The notes under the pieces are model-generated. The model did no database searches. It was not told the origin of the DNA and worked only from the letters and a program-made list of their open reading frames with translations. A stretch of 34,991 nt of DNA from Candidatus Aquidulcis sp. (GTDB taxonomy: Bacteria > Chloroflexota > Anaerolineae > Anaerolineales > UBA4823): assembly GCA_020723385.1 (NCBI GenBank), contig DYIZ01000020.1, positions 1 to 34,991 of the forward strand, read 5' to 3'. This document shows, in pieces, positions 15,088 through 22,628 of this stretch; within the stretch, counting starts at the first letter, position 1; each line of letters starts with the position of its first letter. Made by a program: the position numbers and the translations under genes.

Positions 15088-15777
15088 TTACTCGCTTTCA
15101 TTGGCCTGGACGAAATGCCTTTCGGTGGGCTGGTCGTTTTCATCGGTTGGGCAGATGATCAACAGCGCGCGGGCTGCGATAGTGCCTGAATTGCTCCAGC
15201 GGTGAGGAAGATGCGCTTCGAAAATCAGGCTGTCTCCCGGCTCCAGGAGAAATGTTTTGTCCTCGACATCGTATTGGAGGTACCCGTCGAGGCAATAAAT
15301 GAATTCATGGCCGGTATGGACGATGCGGTCTGGGCCGCTGTCCGTTTGTGGTTTCAAAGTCACCAGTAGAGGCTGGCCGCCCCGCAGGGTTAACCCGGAT
15401 CCCAGGTCTTCTATGGTTCCGTAAGTGAAAACTGCACATGGGCTTTGACCTGCTTTCTGGAAAACCATATTTTTGCGGGGATGTTTGACTTCGAAGAATG
15501 CCGTGATCGGCAGCTCCAGCGCGCCAGCAATCCGTTGGAGGGTGCTGACACTTGGGGATGTTTTGCCGTTCTCGATCAGGCTGAGTGTGTTGACGTTGAG
15601 GCCACTTAATTCGGCCAGGCTCCTGATAGATATTTCTCGTTCGGTTCGTATCTCTCGGATCCGGCGGCCTACGTCTACGTTCGACGATGGATCGGGTTGT
15701 GCAGATTGCACGATCGTCGGTGCAATTGCTTTCTGTCGTTGGCGGTTGTGTTGATGCGTTTCGGTGTGGTCGGCCAT
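15088..15777 (-). CDS. XRE-family transcriptional regulator with C-terminal cupin domain
   Basis: This is a 229-residue protein. Residues about 38-95 form an XRE helix-turn-helix (GRRIREIRTEREISIRSLAE, then NVNTLSLIENGKTSPS). Residues about 135-210 form a Cupin_2 barrel (HTGHEFIYCLDG, LEPGDSLIFEAHLPHRW). The layout is that of small-molecule-responsive regulators such as PuuR or SutR types; the ligand is not predictable. It is first in a unit with the triheme cytochrome and NifX-like protein, and probably controls its own promoter. A near-consensus promoter lies upstream, with a small palindrome over its -10. No clear Shine-Dalgarno precedes the ATG. Confidence 0.9.
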   Translation of the reverse strand: MADHTETHQHNRQRQKAIAPTIVQSAQPDPSSNVDVGRRIREIRTEREISIRSLAELSGLNVNTLSLIENGKTSPSVSTLQRIAGALELPITAFFEVKHPRKNMVFQKAGQSPCAVFTYGTIEDLGSGLTLRGGQPLLVTLKPQTDSGPDRIVHTGHEFIYCLDGYLQYDVEDKTFLLEPGDSLIFEAHLPHRWSNSGTIAARALLIICPTDENDQPTERHFVQANESE

Positions 15778-15818
15778 ATTGTGTGGGCTGGGGGTTGGTT
15801 AATTATTTGATATGCGCT

Positions 15819-15854
15819 AACTAATATTATAGTTGAATATTGCGGTTAAGTCAA
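15819..15854 (-). promoter_or_regulatory. Sigma-70 promoter and possible operator for the XRE-cupin unit
   Basis: On the minus strand, TTGACT (15854-15849) and TATAAT (15831-15826) are separated by exactly 17 nt. The predicted leader is about 42 nt. A palindrome AACTA-N6-TAGTT (15819-15834) covers the -10 and could be an operator for the regulator it drives. Confidence 0.75.
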
Positions 15855-15919
15855 TTAATGCGAACAATAAATTAGTCGTGTTTTGAGCCATCAATTCCTG
15901 CCCCGGGTTTAACCATTAA

Positions 15920-15947
15920 CCGCCGGGACGATTTTCCGTCCCGGCGG
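15920..15947 (-). terminator. GC-rich hairpin after the DUF2202 gene
   Basis: Perfect 11-bp arms CCGCCGGGACG and CGTCCCGGCGG surround a 6-nt loop, 35 nt past the DUF2202 stop. There is no strong T-tract after it, so termination is plausible but not certain. Confidence 0.55.
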
Positions 15948-15981
15948 CTTGAATTGCCTATCTCGAGTAAATATCGGGTTA

Positions 15982-16920
15982 TTACGGCTGGCGATTGCCC
16001 TGGCCGCCGCCTGGCCCGCCGCGTCCATTACCGTTACCGCCCGCCGCGCTGAGAATAGCTTGATAATCCTCCAGGCTCAGGTATTGTGGCTGGTAAGTTT
16101 CGCCGGTTTGAGTCAGCAGCGTGTTAGCGAAGGCGCGCAGGTGATTGCCGGAACCGTTCAGCAGGTTGGTGTACACCTGGATAATGTCGGCATTGTCGGT
16201 TTGCGCCAGGCGGGTGCGCAGGTCGAGAATGTCAATCTCTTCGATAGCTCCGCCCACTTTGAGCGCATCGGCCAGCGACTGGCTGCCCTGGGCGACCAGC
16301 TCATTGTAGAGGGTCTGCAAATCCGGGTTGGTGAAGACACCCACTTCGGACTGAGCCGGGTCGGGCAAGCCGTAGCGCTCGAGCAGCACAGCGATAGCGT
16401 CGGTATGGCTCTGCTCGCTGCTGGCGATATTGCCGAAGACAGGCAGATTCCAGGTTGCATTGAGAGTGATGTAAACATCGTGAGCCAGTTTTTCTTCTTC
16501 CCGCATGAAGAGCAAGCCTTCGGCTTCTTCGGCGCTCAATCCGGCGGGGTCAGCAGGCGGCAGTGCGGCGTACTCAGCCGCGTTCCCAGCCGGATTTCCT
16601 GCCGCGCCCTGCGGGTTTCCAGTCGCTCCCTGGCCGTAGCCTTGGTCACCGGTTTGGGGATCATCTTCGGGGGTGAGACCAGCCTCGGAGGTTTGATCTC
16701 CGCCGCGGTAACCCTGTCCATAGCTTTGGGTTGTGCCGTCACCAACGGGGGCGATACTGGTATTGTCGTCCAGGATAGCAGCCGTCTGATGTGATACGCC
16801 TTCGGAGTTATTATTCTCGGTTTTAGCCAGAGTGCGGCTGACTGCGCCTACCAGGAGCACGATTGACAAACCGGCAAGCAGGGTGATGACGAAGATTTTG
16901 GTAAAGATATTCTTGAACAT
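15982..16920 (-). CDS. DUF2202 ferritin-like protein, exported
   Basis: This is a 312-residue protein with an N-terminal hydrophobic signal or anchor (about residues 8-30). A low-complexity Gly/Gln-rich linker runs from about 60 to 120. The DUF2202 domain follows (about 128-295): EEAEGLLFMREEEKLAHDVY, then SSEQSHTDAI and a second helical pair. The Glu and His spacing resembles a ferritin-like four-helix bundle, but metal binding is unproven. The tail is Gly/Asn/Arg-rich. AAGGAAG precedes ATG 16920. It follows the DUF4405 gene by 25 nt and is probably co-transcribed. The domain's function is unknown. Confidence 0.88.
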   Translation of the reverse strand: MFKNIFTKIFVITLLAGLSIVLLVGAVSRTLAKTENNNSEGVSHQTAAILDDNTSIAPVGDGTTQSYGQGYRGGDQTSEAGLTPEDDPQTGDQGYGQGATGNPQGAAGNPAGNAAEYAALPPADPAGLSAEEAEGLLFMREEEKLAHDVYITLNATWNLPVFGNIASSEQSHTDAIAVLLERYGLPDPAQSEVGVFTNPDLQTLYNELVAQGSQSLADALKVGGAIEEIDILDLRTRLAQTDNADIIQVYTNLLNGSGNHLRAFANTLLTQTGETYQPQYLSLEDYQAILSAAGGNGNGRGGPGGGQGNRQP

Positions 16921-16945
16921 GGTTTTCTTCCTTTTGTGTGGTGTG

Positions 16946-17572
16946 TTAGATGTTTGTTGATGATTTTGATTGGACGGCAGCCGGCGAGACCGTGCCTGCC
17001 AGTGATTTGACTATCTTGCTAGTCACGTTGATTGCCCAGCGCCAGTGGATGGCGAAGTGGATGCCGGCCGCGGCGATCATGGTGACGCCGGCCCAGGTGT
17101 GGACGAGATCCCAGGTGGTGCGGGAGAACAGCAGCATGGGATCAGCCACCCCGCGGCCCCCCGGAACGAACAGAAAATACACGCCGCTGATGGCGGTCAG
17201 CAAGCCGCTCAAGCCGACCACGAGATTGAGGATCAAATTCCAGCGTCCGCGGGAGTTCATGCACCCACATTGGCCGGTAAGCTCCTTGAAGGTGCGGCGG
17301 GTCATGTTGACGACCCACGGCCAGTGCAGCGCCAGGTGGATGAGTGCGATGACGATCATCGCCACACCGCCCCAGGTGTGCAGATCATCCCAGGTTTCGC
17401 GCTCGAACAAAATTTGGATCCCGTACTTGGGATTGCGTCCGCCGCGGAAACCGCTGACGGGAAAATACAGGAAGTAAATCCCCGAAAGCGCTGCAACGAC
17501 GGCGCTGATGAACAAACCGGCGTCAATCAGCCAGTTGCGGCGAGTTTGGGGAGAAACGGATGGTTTCGACAT
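16946..17572 (-). CDS. Duplicated DUF4405 membrane protein (cytochrome b-like)
   Basis: This is a 208-residue protein with four membrane segments arranged as two copies of a DUF4405 module (about residues 8-95 and 105-195). Each module ends with the same motif: a tryptophan, then HTW in one helix, and H-x3-HW in the next (IHLALHWPW, IHFAIHWRW). These paired histidines suggest b-haem ligation in the membrane. Two cysteines (QCGC) lie between the modules. The start ATG 17572 has AAGGA upstream; in-frame codons further upstream lack support. With the DUF2202 gene it forms a two-gene unit of unknown function, possibly linked to the surrounding redox genes. Confidence 0.85.
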   Translation of the reverse strand: MSKPSVSPQTRRNWLIDAGLFISAVVAALSGIYFLYFPVSGFRGGRNPKYGIQILFERETWDDLHTWGGVAMIVIALIHLALHWPWVVNMTRRTFKELTGQCGCMNSRGRWNLILNLVVGLSGLLTAISGVYFLFVPGGRGVADPMLLFSRTTWDLVHTWAGVTMIAAAGIHFAIHWRWAINVTSKIVKSLAGTVSPAAVQSKSSTNI

Positions 17573-17723
17573 CGGTGATTTTCCTTTCAAAGGCTGTGGT
17601 TTCAAGGCCATTGCCTGAGAGTCTGAATTTATTGATGGCCTGATGATACCGGAGAGGTGTGAACAACGTATGAACTTCATGTCGAGATTGTCTGAAGGTT
17701 TCCCCCAAGAGTTGTGTATTTAC

Positions 17724-17774
17724 GCACAAAGAGAGTTCGCCTGGGGCTATGCCCCAGGCGAACTCTCTTTGTGC
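17724..17774. terminator. Perfect 24-bp inverted repeat after the YeeE-rhodanese gene
   Basis: The arms 17724-17747 and 17751-17774 are exact complements around a 3-nt TAT loop, starting GCACAAAGAGAGTTCGCC. It lies 26 nt past the stop of the YeeE-rhodanese gene, at the end of the sulfur operon, and before the start of the DUF4405 gene. There is no T-run, but so stable a stem should end or process the transcript. Confidence 0.65.
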
Positions 17775-17799
17775 GGTATTCAGTTCTCTACCAGCGGGA

Positions 17800-19080
17800 T
17801 TATCCGCACCCGCCGCCGCTGACGCTGCGTTTGAGTTGCAGCTTGATCTTGGGAGTGTACTCCAACTCCCATTCGTGCGGACTGGGAGCGGCGGCCTCGT
17901 AGTTATCGCCGAGCGCCGCCGGGAAGGTATACCCCAGCCGATCATTGGATGGAGCCGCCGGGGTGGGGGTGATCTCCGGCTCCTCGGCGGCGAAAATCTG
18001 GATCCAGTTGTTGATACCGCCTTCAAGGATGTACGCATTCGTCACACTTTCGGCCATCAGCAGCTTCCAGGCTTCGGTGGCGGCTGCCTCGTCGTTGCTC
18101 ATCAGTACGTAAACGGTGTTTTGGGTCGTTTCTGCTTTTAGCTTTGGGGTGGCGGCCTTGATCTCGGCCAGCGGGATGTGCTGCGCGCCGTGGAGATGGA
18201 ACAGGTTGTAATCCGCCTCGCTGCGCACGTCAATCATCACCAGGCTGAGGCTGTCGTCGCCCATGGTGGTAAGCAGCTCTCCGGGGTGAATCTGCACCTC
18301 GCGGTTGGCGAGAATCTCGTCCGGGGTGAGCTGGATCGTCTGTTCTTCGACTGTTCGGTTGATGACCAGCCGGGCGTACTTCTCGGCGGTTGTCGGCTGG
18401 CCGATGAGGATCACCGCCAGCGCGCCGATGAGCAGCAGCCCCGCCCCAGCGTAGCGCAGCTTCGGCTCTTTCTTGATGTCGCGCTTGCCGATCAGCCGTT
18501 CGAGCTGTTCGCCCCCCCAGAACATGAATAATGCCATCAGCACGACCAGCAAGACGACGACGCCGGTCGGCAGGTTGAAGGCGTCCATCAGGGTCACGCG
18601 GCCATAGTAGCCGCTGGTATTCCACCACTGCCAGATGGGATCAACCGTCTCGCCGAAGGCCCAAATCCCGACGAGGGCTCCGAGCACGAAGACGATGCCG
18701 TCAATCTTCAAAGTGACGGCTGACACCAGCGAGGTGCCTGGGCAGAACCCGCCGACGATGAAACCGACCCCCATGATGAGGCCGCCCACGATGCCCGGCC
18801 ACAGGTAGGTCTCAGGCACGTAAACCAGGTTGAAATCCAGGATACCAATAGCCGATGAGAGGAAAATCAGCACCATGGCGGTGACGATGGCCGTGAACAT
18901 CACCTTGAGCACGGTCAGGTTTTTGAAATAGAACTGCGCGGCCAATATCTTCGAGTTGCCAAAACCGGAGATTTCTAGCACGTAGCCAAAGCCAAACCCG
19001 ATGAGGCCAAAGACAAGATACGTCCACCAGTTTTGTGACAGCGGCTGCGTGAATGCTTCCAGGGGAAATATGGGGTTCAT
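17800..19080 (-). CDS. YeeE/YedE-type sulfur transporter fused to a rhodanese-like domain
   Basis: This is a 426-residue protein. Residues about 15-165 form the YeeE/YedE membrane unit with the cysteine motif GGFCPGTSL used in thiosulfate import. Two more membrane segments follow (about 185-205 and 222-242). Then comes a rhodanese fold: VMIDVRSEADYN, VYVLMSNDEAAAT and YILEGGINNW. Where rhodaneses have the catalytic Cys, this one has Met327, so sulfur transfer there is unlikely. The extreme C-terminus is SGGGCG, with one accessible cysteine. A ten-residue Pro/Thr/Glu linker separates this tail from the fold. ATG 19080 is chosen over ATG 19083 because AAGGAGG then stands six bases away. It follows the shorter YeeE gene by a few bases and closes the sulfur operon. 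Confidence 0.85.
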   Translation of the reverse strand: MNPIFPLEAFTQPLSQNWWTYLVFGLIGFGFGYVLEISGFGNSKILAAQFYFKNLTVLKVMFTAIVTAMVLIFLSSAIGILDFNLVYVPETYLWPGIVGGLIMGVGFIVGGFCPGTSLVSAVTLKIDGIVFVLGALVGIWAFGETVDPIWQWWNTSGYYGRVTLMDAFNLPTGVVVLLVVLMALFMFWGGEQLERLIGKRDIKKEPKLRYAGAGLLLIGALAVILIGQPTTAEKYARLVINRTVEEQTIQLTPDEILANREVQIHPGELLTTMGDDSLSLVMIDVRSEADYNLFHLHGAQHIPLAEIKAATPKLKAETTQNTVYVLMSNDEAAATEAWKLLMAESVTNAYILEGGINNWIQIFAAEEPEITPTPAAPSNDRLGYTFPAALGDNYEAAAPSPHEWELEYTPKIKLQLKRSVSGGGCG

Positions 19081-19091
19081 CATAAGCCTCC

Positions 19092-19682
19092 TTAGTTCCA
19101 GAATTTGCGCAGGAAATAGGCCAGCGCGTAGGCCCCGGCGAAGATGCACATCATCAGCGCCCACGACCCGGCGGAAAGCGTCGCCCCGCCGGAGAGCGCC
19201 TGCCCCGAGGTGCAGCCACGCGCCATCCTGGCCCCGTAAGCGAAGATCGCCCCGCCGATGAAGGCCATGATCAGCCGCGTGCGGTTCGAGATGCGCGGCC
19301 CTTTGTTGATTTCGAGCTTCGTGCGGTGATTGAGCAAGCCGGCAATAGCTCCACCCAGGGCAGCGCCGATGACCACCGGGACGCTCCAATCATCGAGCGG
19401 ATTCTTTGCCCCGCCAGCCATTTTGAGCAGGTAGGGTGTCTGGTCAATGTGCCCGGGGGCGACCAGATCTTCCCCGGCGGCGATGATGCGGTTCAACCCG
19501 CCCGACGCGCCCAGGCCATTGCGGGTGATCAGGAAGGCCAGGAAGAGCACGATGCCGAGCATTACCCCGCCCAGGTAAGGGTGAACATAGGGTTTTGCCG
19601 GGCGGGTGAAAAAGGTTTTTAACAGGTTGCCAGGCTGAAGGTTGAAGGTTCTCTTGGGTTTGGCAGGAGCAGCGGTAGTCAT
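19092..19682 (-). CDS. YeeE/YedE family membrane protein (half-size sulfur transporter)
   Basis: This is a 196-residue protein with four to five membrane segments and the family signature MARGCTSGQALSGGATL, whose cysteine corresponds to a thiosulfate-contacting residue in YeeE. Full-length YeeE carries two such pseudo-repeats. Here each repeat is a separate gene, so this protein and the next (17800-19080) probably assemble into one channel. The N-terminus (residues 1-35) is basic and cytoplasmic. AAGGAG lies about six bases before ATG 19682. It is the fourth gene of the putative operon beginning at the ArsR gene. Confidence 0.9.
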   Translation of the reverse strand: MTTAAPAKPKRTFNLQPGNLLKTFFTRPAKPYVHPYLGGVMLGIVLFLAFLITRNGLGASGGLNRIIAAGEDLVAPGHIDQTPYLLKMAGGAKNPLDDWSVPVVIGAALGGAIAGLLNHRTKLEINKGPRISNRTRLIMAFIGGAIFAYGARMARGCTSGQALSGGATLSAGSWALMMCIFAGAYALAYFLRKFWN

Positions 19683-19743
19683 GGGGGTCTCCTTTTTTAT
19701 ACCTTACGAGTGAATTTCATTATTTGTAAGAAAGATTGAGAGT

Positions 19744-19806
19744 CCGCTAATCTTCGCTAATCGGCGCTAATCTTCAAGAAATTCGCGAAGATTAGCGTGG
19801 ATTGGC
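19744..19806. repeat. CGCTAATC repeat cluster overlapping a cytochrome stop codon
   Basis: CGCTAATC occurs three times in direct order (19745, 19755 and 19765). CGCTAATCTTC (19765-19775) is mirrored by GAAGATTAGCG (19787-19797). The stop of the heptaheme cytochrome and its final codons (ANPR) are read from this element on the minus strand. Confidence 0.7.
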
Positions 19807-22557
19807 GGATTCATTCATGGCGGGCGCAGGCTCGCCGGGGGTGTGAACCTCCACTTCATCCCAGCCGTTCATCATGGCTTCGATGGCGCCCAGCGGCTTG
19901 TGGCCGGTGGTGGTCAGGTAAACGTGCCCAACGATGAAGGCGGCAAACGTCCAGGCGATCAGGCTGTGGAAGGGGGCCAGGAAGGGCAGGCCGCCGAACA
20001 GGTTGGCGATCTGCGGCCATTTCTCCACGCTCCACATCAGCGCGCCGGTGAGGATTTGCAGCGGCAGTAGCACGTTCAGGATGCCGAAGTATGTTGCCTG
20101 CTGCAAGGGGTTCATCTTCTTCTCGCGGGTCTTCTCGAAGGGGTGCGGGCCGCCTTTGAAGATGCCTTGCAGGTAGAACTTGGCCTGCACGATGGCCTGG
20201 TCGAAGAACCCGTAGGGGCGCGGGATGAACTGCTGGATTTCACCGCTCACAAGATGGTAGAACAGCGAAAGCGCCGCATTGATCACCAGCAGCACTGCCA
20301 GCACGTTGTGAATGATGACCACGTAGCGGAAGCTGAAGAAGCCGAAGATGTCCGGCCGGTGGATGATCAGCCCGGTGAAGAGCAGCAGCACAATGGCAAA
20401 AGTTTGTAACCAGTGCCAGAAACGCTCATACACCGCGTACAAGTACACTTTCTTCACCTGCGGTTTGTGGTGCGGGGAACGCAGCGCCATGTAAAAGCGC
20501 AGCCCGCCGTGTCCCGCCACACCCAGCAGCACGCCGACGAAGAACAGCGCCCCAAACCCATCTATCCATCCGACGCGGCTGTGGCCGAAGATGTACAGCC
20601 TTTGATCCTTCGTCGTGGGCTGGTAATATAGCGCGTTCCCTTCTGTGTACAGGCTGCCCTCGGTGACGGTGTTGGCATCCTGCACGAATTCCGGCATCAC
20701 ATCGCCGGGAACGTAGGAGGCCAGCTCGATGGGCTGTGTAACGCGTGACGCGTCGTTGTGGCAGGCCTGGCAATCTTGAACAGCCCACTCGCCGCGTGTG
20801 ACGTTGTGATTGATGCTGTAGGGCTGGATTTCACCAACGATGTGGGGATTTGCCAACCCGAGGGCGGCCAGCCGCCCGGAGATCAATGCCTGCTTGGCGG
20901 GGGTGTTGATGACCAGCTCGCCGCCGTCGAGGGTTCCATCCCCGTTGGCGTCGAACAGCTCGAGGATTTCCGGCGCATAAGCGTCGTCTACCAGCCAGGC
21001 GGCCTGCAAATCGGCCAGGGCAACCGGGCGCGGCCCGTTGGCGCTGTCGTACACCCAGTACCACGCGGCGACCAGGTTGTACGGAGCCAGCATGGCGTCG
21101 CCATACATGGCGGCGCCGTCAACGTTTTGCCGTGAGAGCAGCACGGGCTGGTAGCCGGTGACGAGATCGTTGAGCGTGCCTGTGGGCGCGCCGCCGTCAG
21201 CGCCTTCGACGCCGCGGCACTCGCTGCGCGGCTGGCCGTCAGCCTGAAGCACAGTCCAGTCGTACTGCTGGACGGCGGGAGCGTACAATTCAGGGATGTG
21301 GCAGGATTCGCAGGCGACCTCTTGCATGTGCTGTTCGGCGTATGGCAGCCAATCGTGAGTGCTGGCTGCATCGTGGCAAGAGTCGCAGCGGCGCATGGTC
21401 GCTTTTGTTTCGGGGGCAACGGTGAATTGGGCGGACTGCCCGCGCGCCAGGTTGTGATCCGGCATTTGCAGGTACTCGCCGATCTCCAGCCGCCGGGGGT
21501 CGAACGACAGGTGTTCGAGCTGGCTCTCGGTATCAGCCTGGTAATAGGCGGGGTTATTGAGTGAATAATGGCAGTCGGTGCATTTGAGGCCGCGCTCGGC
21601 GTGAATGTCCCACGAGCGAGCCAAATCTTCTTTATCAGAGAGATTCACCCCGGAATTGGAAATCTTCTGGGCAGCGATGACCTGCCCGGTGGTGGCGGTC
21701 TGCCACTCATCCAGGGCGCAGCCGGTGACGACCAGCGGCGTCTCGGGGTCGGTGTGAACAACGCCGTGACATTGGGCGCAGTTTTCGTTGGTGGGATCCT
21801 GGATAGCTACGAATTCAGCCGCCAGCTTGCCGTCAGCATCGAAGGCAGCCGCGTTCCACTGCCAACCGCTGTCCGACGCCTCGACGATCCCCGTCCCATC
21901 CAGGGTTGCCGTGTTTGCCCAGCCGAACTGCCCGGATTGGATGGCTTCCACGCGGGCGGTATTGTTGGGCTGGGTGAGATGGCACAAGAAACAGTCCATC
22001 TCCATCACGCCGGATTGCTGCCAGTCCCAGCCTGCGGAGGCGGGGTCGCCCTCCGTGAGCGGCGATCCCGTGCGGCTGGCGACTGCCGGACCGCCTCCCA
22101 CCACGCGGGCGGCGAAGGTCATCAACCAATCGGCGGTGCTCAGGTCGAGACGCTCATCACCTTCCGCGGAGAGATAGCGGTAGGTCAGCGGGTTCCATTT
22201 GCCGAACAACCCGTTGGATTGATCCCATGGACGCCCGCCTTCGACCGCGCCGGGCGCGGTGAAATCAGTCAGCCCGAGATCGCTGTGGAAGCTGTGGGAG
22301 GCGATGAAGGTTGTATCGTGGCACTCCCCGCAGGTTTTCATGGTCGAGACAGGCTGGCCGCTGTCGAGCACGTTATTGCCGGCGGCATCCAGCAGGGCGA
22401 ACTGCGGGTGGATGGGCGAGGCTTGGTCAGCAGGCGCAGTATTGCGCGAAGCCAGGGCGCTGCCAGCAATCAAGCCAGTTCCTGCAATCAGCAGAAGCAG
22501 GCCCAAAGTAAGAATGTACTTACGGAAAGAGTGATTTGGCATAAGGGTATCGTCCAT
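19792..22557 (-). CDS. Heptaheme c-type cytochrome fused to a cytochrome b membrane domain
   Basis: This is a 921-residue protein. A signal segment (about 12-35) is followed by an extracytoplasmic part with seven CxxCH motifs: CGECH at 76, then CFLCH, CAQCH, CTDCH, CDSCH, CESCH, and CQACH at 596. A calcium-loop-like DANGDGTLDGGEL lies near 534-546. From about 640 to 900 there are five to six membrane segments resembling the b-type cytochrome of thiosulfate reductase, formate dehydrogenase or Ni-Fe hydrogenase (YERFWHWLQTF; IIHNVLAV; FHSLIAWTFAAFIVGHVY). Histidines in these helices would bind b haems. It could pass electrons between the quinone pool and the octaheme protein encoded 71 nt upstream. 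ATG 22557 follows an AAGGGA. Which direction electrons flow is not shown. Confidence 0.88.
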   Translation of the reverse strand: MDDTLMPNHSFRKYILTLGLLLLIAGTGLIAGSALASRNTAPADQASPIHPQFALLDAAGNNVLDSGQPVSTMKTCGECHDTTFIASHSFHSDLGLTDFTAPGAVEGGRPWDQSNGLFGKWNPLTYRYLSAEGDERLDLSTADWLMTFAARVVGGGPAVASRTGSPLTEGDPASAGWDWQQSGVMEMDCFLCHLTQPNNTARVEAIQSGQFGWANTATLDGTGIVEASDSGWQWNAAAFDADGKLAAEFVAIQDPTNENCAQCHGVVHTDPETPLVVTGCALDEWQTATTGQVIAAQKISNSGVNLSDKEDLARSWDIHAERGLKCTDCHYSLNNPAYYQADTESQLEHLSFDPRRLEIGEYLQMPDHNLARGQSAQFTVAPETKATMRRCDSCHDAASTHDWLPYAEQHMQEVACESCHIPELYAPAVQQYDWTVLQADGQPRSECRGVEGADGGAPTGTLNDLVTGYQPVLLSRQNVDGAAMYGDAMLAPYNLVAAWYWVYDSANGPRPVALADLQAAWLVDDAYAPEILELFDANGDGTLDGGELVINTPAKQALISGRLAALGLANPHIVGEIQPYSINHNVTRGEWAVQDCQACHNDASRVTQPIELASYVPGDVMPEFVQDANTVTEGSLYTEGNALYYQPTTKDQRLYIFGHSRVGWIDGFGALFFVGVLLGVAGHGGLRFYMALRSPHHKPQVKKVYLYAVYERFWHWLQTFAIVLLLFTGLIIHRPDIFGFFSFRYVVIIHNVLAVLLVINAALSLFYHLVSGEIQQFIPRPYGFFDQAIVQAKFYLQGIFKGGPHPFEKTREKKMNPLQQATYFGILNVLLPLQILTGALMWSVEKWPQIANLFGGLPFLAPFHSLIAWTFAAFIVGHVYLTTTGHKPLGAIEAMMNGWDEVEVHTPGEPAPAMNESANPR

Positions 22558-22563
22558 GAAGGT

Positions 22564-22622
22564 TCCCTTATCCCCTATCCCTTTTCCCCTCAATCAAAGG
22601 GATAGGGGATAGGGGATAAGGG
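22564..22622. repeat. GGGGATA heptamer repeats forming an imperfect palindrome
   Basis: CCCTTATCCCCTATCCC (from 22565) is mirrored by a run of GGGATAGGGGATA units up to about 22622 that has one extra 7-nt unit. It lies in the 71-nt gap between the octaheme and heptaheme genes and supplies the weak AAGGGA ribosome site of the latter. Confidence 0.6.
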
Positions 22623-22628
22623 GGTGGG

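Noticed and set aside
17724-17774. Attachment site or small RNA
   Set aside because: A 24-bp perfect hairpin just past a stop codon is more simply a transcript end; no integrase or promoter is near.
19081-19389. Extended N-terminus for the YeeE-rhodanese protein
   Set aside because: The extra 100 residues overlap the real YeeE gene in another frame and are Arg/His-rich; the AAGGAGG before 19080 marks the true start.
21568-22605. Plus-strand open frame opposite the heptaheme cytochrome (345 codons)
   Set aside because: The CxxCH-coding strand is minus. Similar plus-strand frames at 23220-24239 and 29904-30929 are also antisense shadows of cytochrome genes.
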